Assembly (NCBI GenBank): GCA_014529385.2
Contig: CM043945.1
Location: 93,262,112-93,326,111, forward strand
Origin: Adiantum capillus-veneris
Taxonomy: Eukaryota; Streptophyta; Polypodiopsida; Polypodiales; Pteridaceae
DNA length: 64,000 bases
Reading direction: 5' to 3'
The notes under the pieces were generated by a model. The model saw only the letters and a program-made list of their open reading frames with translations. It was not told the DNA's origin and searched no databases. This document shows, in pieces, positions 26,501-39,600 of this stretch (the stretch's first letter is position 1; every line of letters begins with the position of its first letter). The position numbers and the translations under genes were made by a program.

Positions 26501-29500
26501 ATCTGCATGTCGTCGATGCTTATTGGCTTGTTTCTGGTACTTTTGTTGGACATGAACCAACTTGTCATGTACTTGAATAAGTACATCTTGCATTTCTTGA
26601 ACCAACTGATCTGCTAGAGCTACTTTGTGTTGAAGAACAAAGTTTGTCGGTATAAGAGGAGTATGCCCATAAGCTGCTTGGAATGGAGTCACGCGAGTTA
26701 CTGAATGGATAGAGTTATTGTATGGGAACTCTACAAGTGGCAAATACTCTTCCCATGATCCCAATCGAATTTGTATGTAATGTCGAAGCATTTCTTTCAA
26801 AATTTGATTCACTCTTTCTGTCTGCCCATTAGTTTGAGGATGGTATGCTGAGCTGAATAACAAATTTGTACCAAGGGATTTGAAAAGGGATGTCCAAAAA
26901 TGCCCTGTGAATTTTGGATCTCTGTCTGAAACAATAGACTTTGGTAATCCATGTAATCTGAAAATGTGTTGCACAAATAATTGCGCAACGTCTGGTGTCG
27001 AGACAGCTTTCTTGCAAGGAATAAAGTGTGTCATCTTTGAAAACCGATCCACCACTACGAGAATCTGTGCATTGCTTTTTTGAGAACGAGGCAATGTAGT
27101 GATAAAATCCATGCTGACACTTTCCCATCTTTCTTGAGGTACGGGCAAAGGATGAAGTAACCCTTGAGGAAGTTGTCGAGAGGCCTTCATTGTTTGACAG
27201 GAATGACAAGCTTTGACAAACTTGATAACATCTTGTTGCATTTGTGGCCAAAAATATGTTGTAGATAAAAATCTGTATGTCTTGTTGATGCCTGGATGAG
27301 CAGCAAAAGGGACTTCATGACGTTCTTGGATCAAAATTTTCCGCAATGGTGTATTGTGTGGAACACAAATGCGATCAATGTAATACAGCAAGTCATTGAC
27401 AATGGTGTAAGCTGCAAACATATTCATCTCTGCAGGAGTCGGAGTAGAGGATTTAAGAGCTTGAAATGCATCCCCAAAATCTCGATCATCAAATAGTTAT
27501 GCTTGAAACAATCAGGTATTTCCATTTGCACACCGGAAATGGCAAAGTTGATGGCTCGAGGAAGACGGCTTAAGGCATCTGCAACTGCATTTGCAAGGCC
27601 TGACACGTATTGAATAATCATATGAAAATTTGCCAAGAACTCAACCCATCGTCCTTGACGAGGATTCATCACCGGTTGAGTAAAAATGTATGTTAATGAT
27701 TGATGATCTGTCTGCACCACGGAATCTGCGTCAAGAAGATAGTGTTTCCAAGTGCGGTAAGCATGAACAATGGCTAGAAATTCCTTGTCATAAACTGGGT
27801 ATCTCATTTGTATGGCTGAAAATTTGCGGCTGTCAAAAGCAACGACACGCTCATTCTGCATAAGAACACCTCCAGAAGCACGATCTGACGCATCGGTCAT
27901 GACCTGAAAGATTGAGTAGGATCTGCAATAGCCAAAACTGGAGTTGTCGTCAAGGCATGCTTAAGGGCTTTGAACGACTGTTCTGCTTCTTCAGTCCATT
28001 GAAGTTTATCCTGCTTGGTAAGCTCAATCAAAGGAGCTGCAATGTTGGAGAATTTGTGGACCTTGGTATGATAAAAGTTTGCAAGTCCCAAAAAAGAGCG
28101 CACATCTGAGATGGTGAGCGGTAAAGGCCAATCCACTATGACCTGTATTTTCTTGGGATCGACCGACGCCACTGACAGAAATAATGTGACCAAGGTATTC
28201 CACCTGATTCTTGAAGAAATCACTTTTCTTCTTATTGATGTATAGCACATTGGTTCGCAAAACTTGGAAGACAAGCTTCAAATGTTCCTTGTGATCAGCC
28301 ATCGTTCGACTGAAAACTAAAATGTTATCCAAATACACGATCACAAACTTGTCCAAGTATGGTCCGAATATTTCATTTCATGAGCGTCATGAAAGAGGCC
28401 GGGGCATTGGTTAACCCGAATGGTAATACGAGAAATTCATAGTGACCATACTTTGTGCGCAAAGCTCATCACCAATGCGAATGCGAATTTGGTGATACCC
28501 TGATTTTAGATCAATTTTGGAGTAGATCTTTGCTCCCAGTAACTGATCAAATAACTCGTCAATGCGAGGCAGGGGAAACTTGTTTTTGATCGTCAACTTA
28601 TTCAAAGCACGATAGTCGATGCAAAGACGCATAGATCCATCCTTCTTTTTGACCAACAGAACAGGAGCTCCAAAGGGACTTTTGCTTGGGCGAATATGAC
28701 CTTTATCCAATAAATCTTCTAGCTGCCGCTGTATCTCTTGAGACTCTGAGTATGAAACTCGATAAAGGGCTCGAATTGGTGGAGGTTGGCCGGGGATCAA
28801 ATCAATGGGATGATCCACGGGACGCCGAGGAGGCAAAGTTGTTGGTAGCTCGTCGGGAAACAAGTCCAAATGTGGTTGAAAGAAGGGTTGCTGCAAATAG
28901 GCAATATTTGAGGAGGATTTAACTTCTGCTTCTTCTGCACCGGGTTTAACATCTCTTAACATGATTAAGGCTGTAGCACAATCACGTTTTCGAACCAGCC
29001 GTTTGACTTGTAAAGCAGAAACCAATATAATGGGTTTGGCACTGAAAAGACCACGAAGCTCTATTTCCTGTTGCTTGTGAAAGAGCCGAATTGAGTGATC
29101 TCTGAAATTGATTATTGGATCATACTGAAATAACCAAGATTGGCCAAGGATCAAGTCGTAATGTGACAAGGGCATAACTGAAAAACCAAGCTGATCTTGG
29201 TAATCGTGTATCTGAAAATCCAGCTTTTCAATCCTTTGGTTGCACTCGAGGAAGGAACCATCAGCAAGTTCTACTTGGTAAGCTGCCTCACTAGGTTGAG
29301 TTTGAAGGCGCAGTTTAGTAATCAAAGATGTGCTGACGAAATTAGTAGAACATCCACTGTCCACAAGAACGTTGATTGGCTGCTTGCCAACAAAGCCAAG
29401 GAGGCTGAGAACCTGATTCGAAAGATCCACTGGAGCAGTAACGTGATTCCGAGCATTCATCATTAAGGCACTTACAACCTTGGAAACTCGAACACAACGT

Positions 29501-32500
29501 GCTGCCTGTTTGCCTTTGTCTGGGACAGGAGGTTGGCTGTGGATAGGTTCTGCAACTGTGGTCTCCATGTGAGAATTCTGGCGAGGATTTGAAGGATTTG
29601 GCTTCTTGGGGCATTCATACCATGTGTGATCTCCATGACAAATTGTACATAATCCTGTACGGTTGGAGTTGGAGGTTGAAGGAGCTGATGAAGAGGATTG
29701 CTGTCTTGAGGACATATTCGGCTGAAAATCACGACGACCATTCCTTCTATGATTGGGACGATTGTTTCGTCGATTCTGATTATTTGCCGAAGAGGAGGCT
29801 CTTGAAGTGGCTGCTTGTCCAGAAGATTGGGGTCGGAAAGAAGTTTGTCCAGCAGAGGATTGTCTCGAAGAGTGAGCTCCTGAGAATGAATGCTGATTCT
29901 GACCACCTTGTCCTTGGTAATTACGTTGTGAAGAGCTTGCAGAATTGAAAACTCGATCACCAGGAAGGAAACTTCTAAGTGGGCGCCGATTGTCACCAAG
30001 ACGCTCAACATAAGCGATTGTAGCATCCAGTGTGGCAGGGTTAAATTTATGGACATCATCTCGCAGGGAAGGCTCAAGTCCGTCAATAAAACTGTGGAGT
30101 TTGTCGGAAGGACTGAGAGTCTCTATCTCAAGAGTTAATTTCTGAAACTCTGAGATGTACGCGGCCAAGGAACAAGTTTGGCTTAGGCGGCGAAGAGAAG
30201 ATCGGGCGTGGAAATCGGCATTTGCAGGCTCAAAAGCCTTGCAAAGAACGCGCCGGAATTTGTCCCAAGCAGCGGTGATTTTTCCATTTTTGATGCGGCG
30301 ACGCCACCAAAGGAATGCAGTATCCTTTAGTAGACCGGTGGAGAGGGCCTCCTGGAGGACGGGCATCTGTTCTCTGAGGATGGCTATCGGATCGTTTGGT
30401 GCAGCACTGCCTGTCTCTGACATTCTGACGGCTCAGAGGGAATATCTCGGAGAAGCTGGAGAGGTGTGGTTGCCGTAAAAGAGTGAAGCTGCTGCTGATG
30501 CTGCGTCCCACTCCTCTAAGAAATCTGGTCCAAGATCTGAATCCTCGATATCTTCCACCTCGTCGATAGGAGGTGTGTCGTCTGGCGTCAAAGGCGTGTA
30601 GTCCGGAAGCTGTAACTCGTTGTGAACCCGAACTAAAGGCTGCTGGGAAATGATGTCGTTTACTGAATCCACGCGACACTTCGCCAGAGAATAGGCCAAG
30701 TGGGGGTACCGGCTCAGTATGTGCTCGTAGTGTGGCAAATGAAGAGGCTCGCATGTAACGATGATATGCCACACCACCCAGCCCTGTGAGCGCGAGGCAT
30801 GCCGATGAGTGACATAAACCAGGTAATTTTGGGGCAACACTGCTGGCTGTAATGCTGTCTTTCCTCTGGAACTGGAACTGGAGACGGGGAATCCGAAATG
30901 AGAATGACTTCTGGTTCGAATGCGGGTTCCGGTTCGGGTACGGTTCTGCTTCGGGGGTGTCTGGTAAAATTATCACTTCGGGAGCCGGAGGAGGATTTTC
31001 TGGCAATATCTCTTCGGGCACCTCGTCTATGTACGAGAGAAAATTGACGGGAACGTCGAGGGCATCGTCTTCCATGACTCTGAACAAGCCCGCGTGCGCG
31101 TCTGTCGATGGCCAGAATTGGTGGCGCTGGGAATTAGCAGAAGAGGGTGCGCTGAATTTCTCTCACGTTGGCGTTGATTTGTCATTGCGCTGGCTGCCGT
31201 TGGCTTCTTGTCCTTTTTTTTTTTGGTTTATTTATGGGCTGCCCAAGGGTGCCCACTTAAAAGTGAGGTTGGGCGGCCGGCCAATAAACCTTTTAAAATG
31301 AAAAGGTGGCCCCAATTTAAATCAGCACTGGGAATTAAAGTGAAACGTTGCATAGCTGCCTTTTAATTCGAACGTTGCTGCCTCTTGGAAAAACAGCCAG
31401 CGCTGCCAACATGGGGCTGCCGTGAGTGAGGTGCCGGGTGAAGGGGCGGCTTGGATGCACTGGGTCGCGTCACTTGCGCAAGAAGGAAAGAGTGCAACCC
31501 ATCTTGTCCTCGCGAAGAGTCTGGAATTGCAACCGGTACGCTGCAACACCTACTCTGTCTGCCATCTTCTGCTTATCTTTATGTATGCATTTGAGAAAAG
31601 ATTATATCATGCTGACATGGGTCCTGGCCATCTTTCTTCTGCTTCCATACAACTCTAGGAAGGGGGAGAGTAGCGGCGAGGGTGAGAGGCTCACAACCTT
31701 CGGGTCCCGAGAAAAATTTGCTCTGAGACCACTGTAAGGATTCTAGTCACTAATCCTTAATTAAGTACTTAAACTCATGATTAAGACTTAAGAAACTGAA
31801 ACTGAACTTAGAACAAGACTTAGAAGACTCTGTGTTTGATTGATTGAAAGTGTGATACAAGGGTTCCTTTTATAGGAATTGAATAGTCATCAGTGAAGAG
31901 GCATGTCTCTTTGTGAAGAGACATGACTTTAGGCGAAAAGACATCCTTTCGGCGAAGAGCTGCAACCATTGGGTGAAGAGTCGCATTCGTACGGTGAAGG
32001 GGTGTGACCAGTCGTCGAAGGAGTGTGGCTTTTGGCGAAGAGGTATGTCTTTTGGGCGAAGGGGTGTGACCATTCGAGAACAGGAGTCCTCCTGGGTTGG
32101 TCACACTTCGCATCTGCATCTGTAATGAATCAAGAAGAGTGTAACAAGTCACAATCGTGACAATCCATGTACTGTCACGTGACACATCTAACCCTATGTG
32201 TCTATGGACAAGCTACAACATGATCAGGGTTCAGTCAGTCCAGTCAGTCTCTTTTGTGAGTCTATTCGTAGACCGTGCATGCCCAGTCACTTGGTATAGA
32301 TGCATATCCTCTGGTTGCACATAGCATGATCATCAGTATTCCCATCAGAATCCATTAGAATCAGTTAGGGGATTTTTCCAATGCATTTAGCCTATTTTTC
32401 CTATTTTTGACATTTTTCACTTAGTAATTTAAGTGACTTTCCAACAAAAGTAGGTGGGCAATTTTGCTAAGTTTGTATAGAAGCAAACTAGAGCTAGCAC

Positions 32501-33568
32501 TATTTGGCAGAAGAGGCAGCAGGAGCACATGCTCAACAAGCACCTTCTCAGCAGAACCCAAGCAGAACCCCCTCAAGTGACGTAGCGATTTTGCTCCAAC
32601 AGCAACAGCCTAGCGTTTTGCCCTTGCAGAATCCCTGCGACAAGACCACAACAGATCAGCTTAGCGTTTTTGCATTTGCAGAACCACGGCGACAGAAGAC
32701 CAATTTCAGCCCCTAGCGTTTTCGGTTTGCAGATCAACATTAGCATTTTTGTAGATCTTCGCGACAGGATCAGCCATACCATCAGCGTTTTCAGTTTTCA
32801 GCAGTTAGACATTGCAGATCAAGTCCCGAACCTTGCAGATCTCACCTTCCCGCAGCCGTTCCTCGCCGCACGGTTAGTTTCCGCAAGGTTTACAGTTTCA
32901 GCCCGGAAAATGCAGATTTCAGCATCTGCGTTTTCAGCGTGTCGTCGTCGCATCGTCGTCATCGACATAGAATCAGAATTCAGCAGATACAAGATTTGCA
33001 GATTTCAGCCCATAGTGTTTTTGGACAGAAGTAGAAAGATTGCAGATTTCAGCCCTTAGGTCGACTTCGTCATCACTGTCGTCATCGTTGACATAGCATA
33101 GACTTGCATCAGTTTCATGCATACAGTTTGTACCAGATTGTGCAATCAATAGTAGACCACTCTCGCCGACGAGAGTGGGGCCTTCGGAGGAGGGTTTTAC
33201 AACGTCTCTGGTGTCGTATCTCTCTTCTCTCTCTATCTCTCAGTCTCATACACTTGCACGCACAGTGTCCATTCACTTTGTTTGTGATCATAGCATTCTC
33301 TCATTAAGAACGGAAGGCTCTACCTTCCATAAGAACAAAAGGAACCTTGAGCACAGTTCGGAGCACTCATCTTGAGCAAAGCGCAAACATTCATTCCGCT
33401 GCACCTAACATGTACCCGAAAGTGTACATAATACTCATGCTGTGTTACGGCTTTTGTAAACTCGGAAGATTTCCTTCTCTCTTAAGATTCTCAGAGCAAA
33501 CACGCTCAACCAGATGATGTGTCACAAAATAGACGGAAGCGTAAACTAACTTTTAAAATGCAATTCAT

Positions 33569-33608
<40 letters not shown>

Positions 33609-36600
33609 CTCGACACATCATTGGGGACCAGAAGATGGGCTGGTCCCTCCCCATAAAGAGAATATCTTTATTACTAAGAGAGAATCTTCACGAACACAGA
33701 AACGGGGCATCGCCCGTCCTGTATTCTTTCTTTGTTTTGCTTTGACTACTGACTGAGAGAGTGTTTCCATTCTCCTCTTGCTAAGAGGACTTCCCCTCTT
33801 CTGCAAGTCTTGTTGGAAGCTCTCACTAGGAGAGTATCTTCCAAACAGCTTGTTGGAAGCTCTCACAAGGGAGAGTATCTTTCGCTATGTGTTGGTCTTC
33901 ATGCATGCATCAAACTCCAAAGAGAAACAAGCAAAATGCACGCACATATGCTTGCTGTAATTGTCTGCGCACAACGTGAAATTCTTACCTGCACGCACTC
34001 CTACGCTGAAACGGAGGCCCTCTTTGCGATGGAATCGCACCAAACCTTGCGTAAGCGTAGGATAAGTAGAGAGGAGTGAAATTCTTTGAGTGCTCCGCTG
34101 AAAACAACCCTAATCAAGGTGATTAGGGGCTGAAAACAAAGAATTTACAGCCACCGCACTCTACGAAGGGAGTGCTTGCTGCAACCTTGTGATGAATCTT
34201 CTCCAAAAGGTGGCTATGGCTGTAAGAGCCCTTGTTCTAGACAATGGGAGCATGAGGCTACCACATATGTTGCAAGGGGCTGCTCTTATGCTTCAATGGA
34301 GGGCTCCATCGTGTAGAGCACGCTCACATTAGAGGGGGTAGGAGCACTACCAATCTCTGATTCACTTGCACATCTAACCCGATGTGCATGTGGACAAGCT
34401 ACTTTAGGTCTAGGGTTCAGGTCAAACTTAGGAAGTGTTGTGGCACCTTTGTAAGCCTGTCGTGCATGTCGAGGTTAGTTGCATATCCTTTGGTTGCACA
34501 CATCATGATCATCAGCATTACAGTCAGTACCCATCATGAGCATTTTACAATGCACATAACCCATTTTCCCTATGTTATCCATTTTCACTTATTATTAATA
34601 AGTGACTTTGTTGGGAAACTGGGTAGGGCAAATTTGCTAAGTCCTATAAAAGAAACCTAGCGCTAGCACTTTCTGGCAGAAGAGGTAGCAGAAGTTCACC
34701 AACTTACAGTGCACCTTCTCAGCAAGACCGGCAGTTGACCTAGCGTTTCCAACCAATAGCAGATCAAGACCAACGTTTTGGTAGGAGTTCAGGCCTAGCG
34801 TTTTTCATTAGATCAGCAGTCTCATTGATCAAACTCCATATGAGGCAGCTTTTGGCCGTCCATTCCAGTCATTTTTTACTTGCTCGGTCAGTCAAATGTC
34901 TGATGCCAATGTTGAAAGTCAGTCGTTGGATGAGATTTTTGAGAGTGTGAAGTTTCGGCTAAGCAAGGCTCAGGAGTCTTACTCACGACAGGCTAACAAG
35001 CATTGTCAAGATGTTTCTATTAAGGAAGGGGATTGGGTTTATTTAAGAATCATGAAGCAACTCTTAAGCAAGTTGGAAAGAAATATCCTAAGTTGTCTTT
35101 CAGAATGTATGGTCCATTTCTTGTCATTAAAAAGATAAATGAGGTTTCTATGAAATTGCAATTGCCTAATCATGGTCAATGCACAACATTTTCCATGTTT
35201 TTTGGTTGAAAGTGTTTCAAGGAACACCTCCGAAGGACATTTCCAAAGAAGAAGAGCCCGAGATCATCGATGAAGCTGAAGTCATGGAGCCGGAGCAAGT
35301 GTTGTTGCATCGGTCTCGCCATGGCTCAAAGAAGCAAGTCAGATAGTACTTTTTGAAGTTCAAGGATCGAGGAACGCACGAGGCAGTGTGGGTCGATGAA
35401 GAGTTTTTCAAAGATTACCCAGAGTTGTTGGCAGACTACAAGGAGCTATGCAACTCGGTATCGGTACCTCACTTTAAAAAGGAGGGGATGCCACGTGCAC
35501 ATCTAACCCGATGAGCATGTGGACAAGCTACTTCAGGTCCAGGGTTCATGTCAACTTAGGAAGGGTTGTGGCACCTTTGTGAGCCTGTGCGCAGGCCGCG
35601 CATGTCCAAGCACTTAGAGTAGTTGCATATTTTCTGGTTGCACACATCATGATCATCAGCATTATAGTCAGTACTCATCATGAGCATTTTACAGTGCACA
35701 GAACCCATTTCCCCTATTTTATCCATTTTTCACTTATTATTAATAAGTGACTTTGTTGGGAAACTGGGTAGGGCAAATTTGCAAAGTCTTATAAAAGAAA
35801 CCTAGCGCTAGCACTTTCTGGCAGAAGAGGGAGCAGAAGTTCACCAACTTACAGTGCACCTTCTCAGCAAGACCGGCAGGTGACCTAGCGTTTCCAGCCA
35901 ATAGCAGATCAAGACCGGCGTTTTGGTAGCAGATCAAGCCTAGCATTTTTCATCAGCAGCACCAGATCAGCCCTTGCGTTTTGCAGATCCCAGACTAAGC
36001 CTAGCGTTTTTGCAGTTTGCAAACTACTCTAGCGTTTTGTAGATTCCCGGCGACAGATCGGCCCCTAGCATCAGCGTTTTCAGTTTTCAGCACTTAAGAC
36101 TCCGCAAGATCAGCCCCAAACTTCGTAGATCTCACCTACCCGCAGCAGATCCTCGCCGCACGGTGAGATCAGCCAGCGTTTTCAGTTTCAGCCTGCTGTC
36201 TGTAGATTTCAGCATCTGCGTTTTCAGCGCATCGTTGTCGCCATCGCCATCCTCGCGACACAGTGTCAGAATTCAGCAGTTAGCAAATTTTCCGATTTCA
36301 GCCCTTAGCGTTTCAGTTTTCAGCCCGTCTTGTCGTCGTTATCACTGTTGTCGACATCGTCGGCAAGTCCATTGCATATAGACCATTGTACCAGATTTGT
36401 GCAATCAATAGCATAGACCTCTCTCGCCATAGAGAGGGGGGCCCTTGGAGGAGGGTTTGACAACCGTCTGGTGTCATATTCTTCTCTCTCTCTCTCTCTC
36501 TCAACACCTTCATTCACAGTGTCATTCAAATTATTTATGATCATTGTACTCTCTCACTAAAGGAACGGAAGGGAGAGCCTTTCGTAAGTAAAAGGAACCC

Positions 36601-39600
36601 TTGAGCACAGTTCAGAGCACTCATCTTGAGCAAAGTTCAACATTCATTTCTGTTGCACCTCACATGTGAAGAGAGGGAGAGGCTGCTCTTATATAACCAG
36701 CCAGAGAAGGGGCGCTAGGAGATGAGGGAGGGTGAGAGAGCAAGAGAGAGAGTCACTTTGCATGGGTAAGTGTGCCAAGTGGCACACTTATTAACTGAAA
36801 AACCATTCAACTTTTGACTTTAAAAGTTCCTAGGCACATTAATGAAATGTGCAATTAACTCACAACTGGTTAATGCACGCATGAATGCTACTTATGAAAA
36901 CATAAGCTGCTCCCCAGCACAATGCCGTACCGGTATTGCTCTTGCACCACCTGTTCGTACTTGTCTGGCCATTTGGTCAGCGCACAAATAATTAAACTTA
37001 ATTTAATTAGCTTATCCTAGGGCCTTATAAAAAGTAATTCCGGCCCTAGAATCACTGTTCTAAGGACCCCATCTCATTCGTGTGCTCGCATTGGCGCGCG
37101 TAATTATCTGAGCCTGAAAGTCTGAGGCTACTCTTTACCCCTTATTGAAGACCCGATTTTTCAATCACTAGGGCTTCAAGGTATTTTCTGCTAGGGTCCC
37201 TCTAAGGTGCTCTGGCCCGCATTTAGGCGCACCCAAGGCCCTAGAACTGCTAGTTCTATTCTGATGCGCACACAACTAATCAAATAATTAGTTTCTCGTA
37301 AATAAATTAATTATTTACAAAGACTGACTTTGTTACATGATCCCTCGACTTGGTCTGAGAACAAACCCGCTCATCAAATAAACTAGGATTCCAAATTTGG
37401 AGTTTCTCGAGCACAGGCCGAAGCCGTCTCTTGCTCCTTCCCTCATAAAGAGAGTGTTCAGTCACTTGTATGAAGAGCATTACCGTATCTTCTCGTAACG
37501 GGTAGGGGCGTGGGTGTAGAGAGTACTCAAGCTTAGTGAAAGCTCAGAATGGTTCCTTTGTAATATCCTACCTGTAGTAGCAGGTAATCTGTTGGAGAAC
37601 TACCGAATACTTGCTACATTCGCGATTTGCCACACAAACCAGATCAATCATGGACCTTCTAGATGGTTGATCAAATCAGTTCATCTCATAGAACAATGTT
37701 CCAACTTGATCCTACGCTCATAAATACTTGAGAGTGATCGGTCTTGGTTAGACATATGCATGCCTCACGCGAAAAAAAAGAAAAACGCGCTTTATGATTT
37801 CTTGAAAGATCTAACTTTGATCAAAGACTTACCCTCTCACTTAATGTTGAGGGTCTTGTGTTCAAAATTCTTTGGAGTTAAAGAGTGAATTTCCTTATTC
37901 CACAACTTTCTCCAGATAGCCACGTATCCTTCGAGGAGAGATAACAAGAATTTGTTATTTTCGTGTTCGATGGTTCTTATCCCACGGTGGGGATTAGATT
38001 CTTCGTACACTAAAGTGTACACTTTCAGCTTGCCTGGATAACTCCACCATCCGCTGCAAAGTATCTTGCGGATGCGTCTATGAAGTTCGGGTAAAAGTCC
38101 TTTGTGAAATTTCTTCATCTTTTCCTCCTCAAAGAGGGTCAAGAATAGCCACCTTTGAAAGAGTAATCTATGACTCGTTTGTGCTCTATTTGCGGCAAAC
38201 CGATCCCAATCTATTGTGATGCCTTCCTCAATGTAGAGGGAAAAAAAAAAATCTCAAAAAATTCAGCCTTGAATTGTCATTGAGGAGAGCTACAGAGACC
38301 AGATTGACTAGAGCCTATGCAACACTAGGGGGATTGGAGAGGATGTGTTCACAAATCCAGTTTCAAGAGCCTCAGACGAAGCTCTTGCCTTTTGACACCC
38401 TGGTGGCTTCCGCATTGCTCTATGGAGTTCAGATAATGGGGCCCTCTTTGGACCAGCATGGGAGGTCGAGTCGCACGGATGGATGGAGAGCCATGGAGAA
38501 GCCTCTGGTCTCTATGATCTCGCGGCTTATAAGAGCCAAGGCTTCAGTACCACATGACATTATTCAAGCTGAGCTAAATGCCCCCCCACTAGTGGTTGAG
38601 GCGCTCACCAGATCAGTCTTCTTTATACATTGCTTATGGGACCTCCCCTGAGATAGATATGCCTGCCTAGGACTTGAATCCTCTCGACAGTTAGCTATGC
38701 AAGGAGACACGACATACTGGTATGGGGAGATGACATCATGCTTTCAAAGACGTGGATTCAGCATGGAGAGATTGCCCCCTTTCTAGTACCCATTGGATGC
38801 ACCCTCTTTGAGTCTTACACAGTCCGAGATTACCAGGCTCATCCACCAGGATCTGACTAAACTTGATACTAGGAGGCTTGGATACAGCCGGCGCATGAAC
38901 TGGGCACGAAGATGTTTTTCTATAGAGAGCATCTTCTCCAGCTCACTGAGGATGGTTTTGTGACGAGGCCCAGATACATGGACACCCACTTATCTTATGG
39001 GATACGATGTGCTATTGGCCAGATACGCACATCTTCACACCAGCTTCGGATCGAGACTGGTAGATACAGTGGAGTACCAGAAGAGGCCGGACGTGTCCTC
39101 TATGTCACATGGAGTTGGAGACAGAGTTGCACTACACATGCCACTAAGAGAGACGGAATGACGGAGTTCCATCCCCAGGTGCACTGGCCCCAAAGACTCG
39201 CGTCCCTTTCAGTATTTCTGTATTATTGCTTCGCAAAGATACGACTCTCCGAGGGTGTAGCTCTCTCTGAGACTCTTCGTCCAAATGCTCTGTGAGAGTG
39301 GCTCTCTGGACACCTATAAAGTACAAGGGATGTCCAAAAGCAGAGTCCCAAAAGCTTCCCAGCCAAATGCACCTCATCCCAAAAGCATCTGCTCTCAAAA
39401 GCATGGCGCTCAAAAGTGCCAAAGGTTGCTAGGGCAAAATGTGGAAATCTGTACAGCCATGCCACGTCATCATACTAGCTCAAATCACCGAATTCTGCCG
39501 CAGTCCTTATGCTTTTGAGTTTTTAGGTTTTAGGCAAGTGTCTATCAATTCTGTTGTAGGGTTAGGTTTTTTAAACTCTTTTAGGTCCCTTAGCCACATC

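Larger units (their letters stand above)
25583..32162 (-). mobile_element. Gypsy element F, recent insertion, chromodomain type
   Basis: Minus-strand element of 6,580 bp with LTRs at 31733-32162 and 25583-26014. The LTRs differ by about three substitutions and one 2-bp indel over 430 bases. Flanks are ATCGA (25578-25582) and ATCCA (32163-32167), a target-site duplication with one mismatch. Order on the minus strand: LTR, primer-binding site, an extra ORF, gag-protease-RT, RT-RNase H, integrase-chromodomain, polypurine tract, LTR. Despite the young LTRs it has several frameshifts. Confidence 0.95.
33411..34356. other. Unassigned repeat-like spacer
   Basis: No coding region that I can support. 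It contains (GA)17 at 33573-33606 and a 40-bp-period repeat at 33809-33881. The GGGCTGAAAACA wording near 34128 resembles 24044, so it may be an old LTR. Confidence 0.45.
34357..36664 (+). mobile_element. D-family deletion derivative (LTR part, integrase end, 3' LTR)
   Basis: An LTR start (about 34357-34815, from CACATCTAACCCGATG through TATAAAAG and AGCGTTTT) runs directly into integrase C-terminal coding at about 34818, then a polypurine tract and a full 3' LTR (35489-36664). Everything from late 5' LTR through gag and most of pol has been deleted. TGTGA after the 3' LTR has no match at the left edge, so the left end is also rearranged. Confidence 0.85.
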
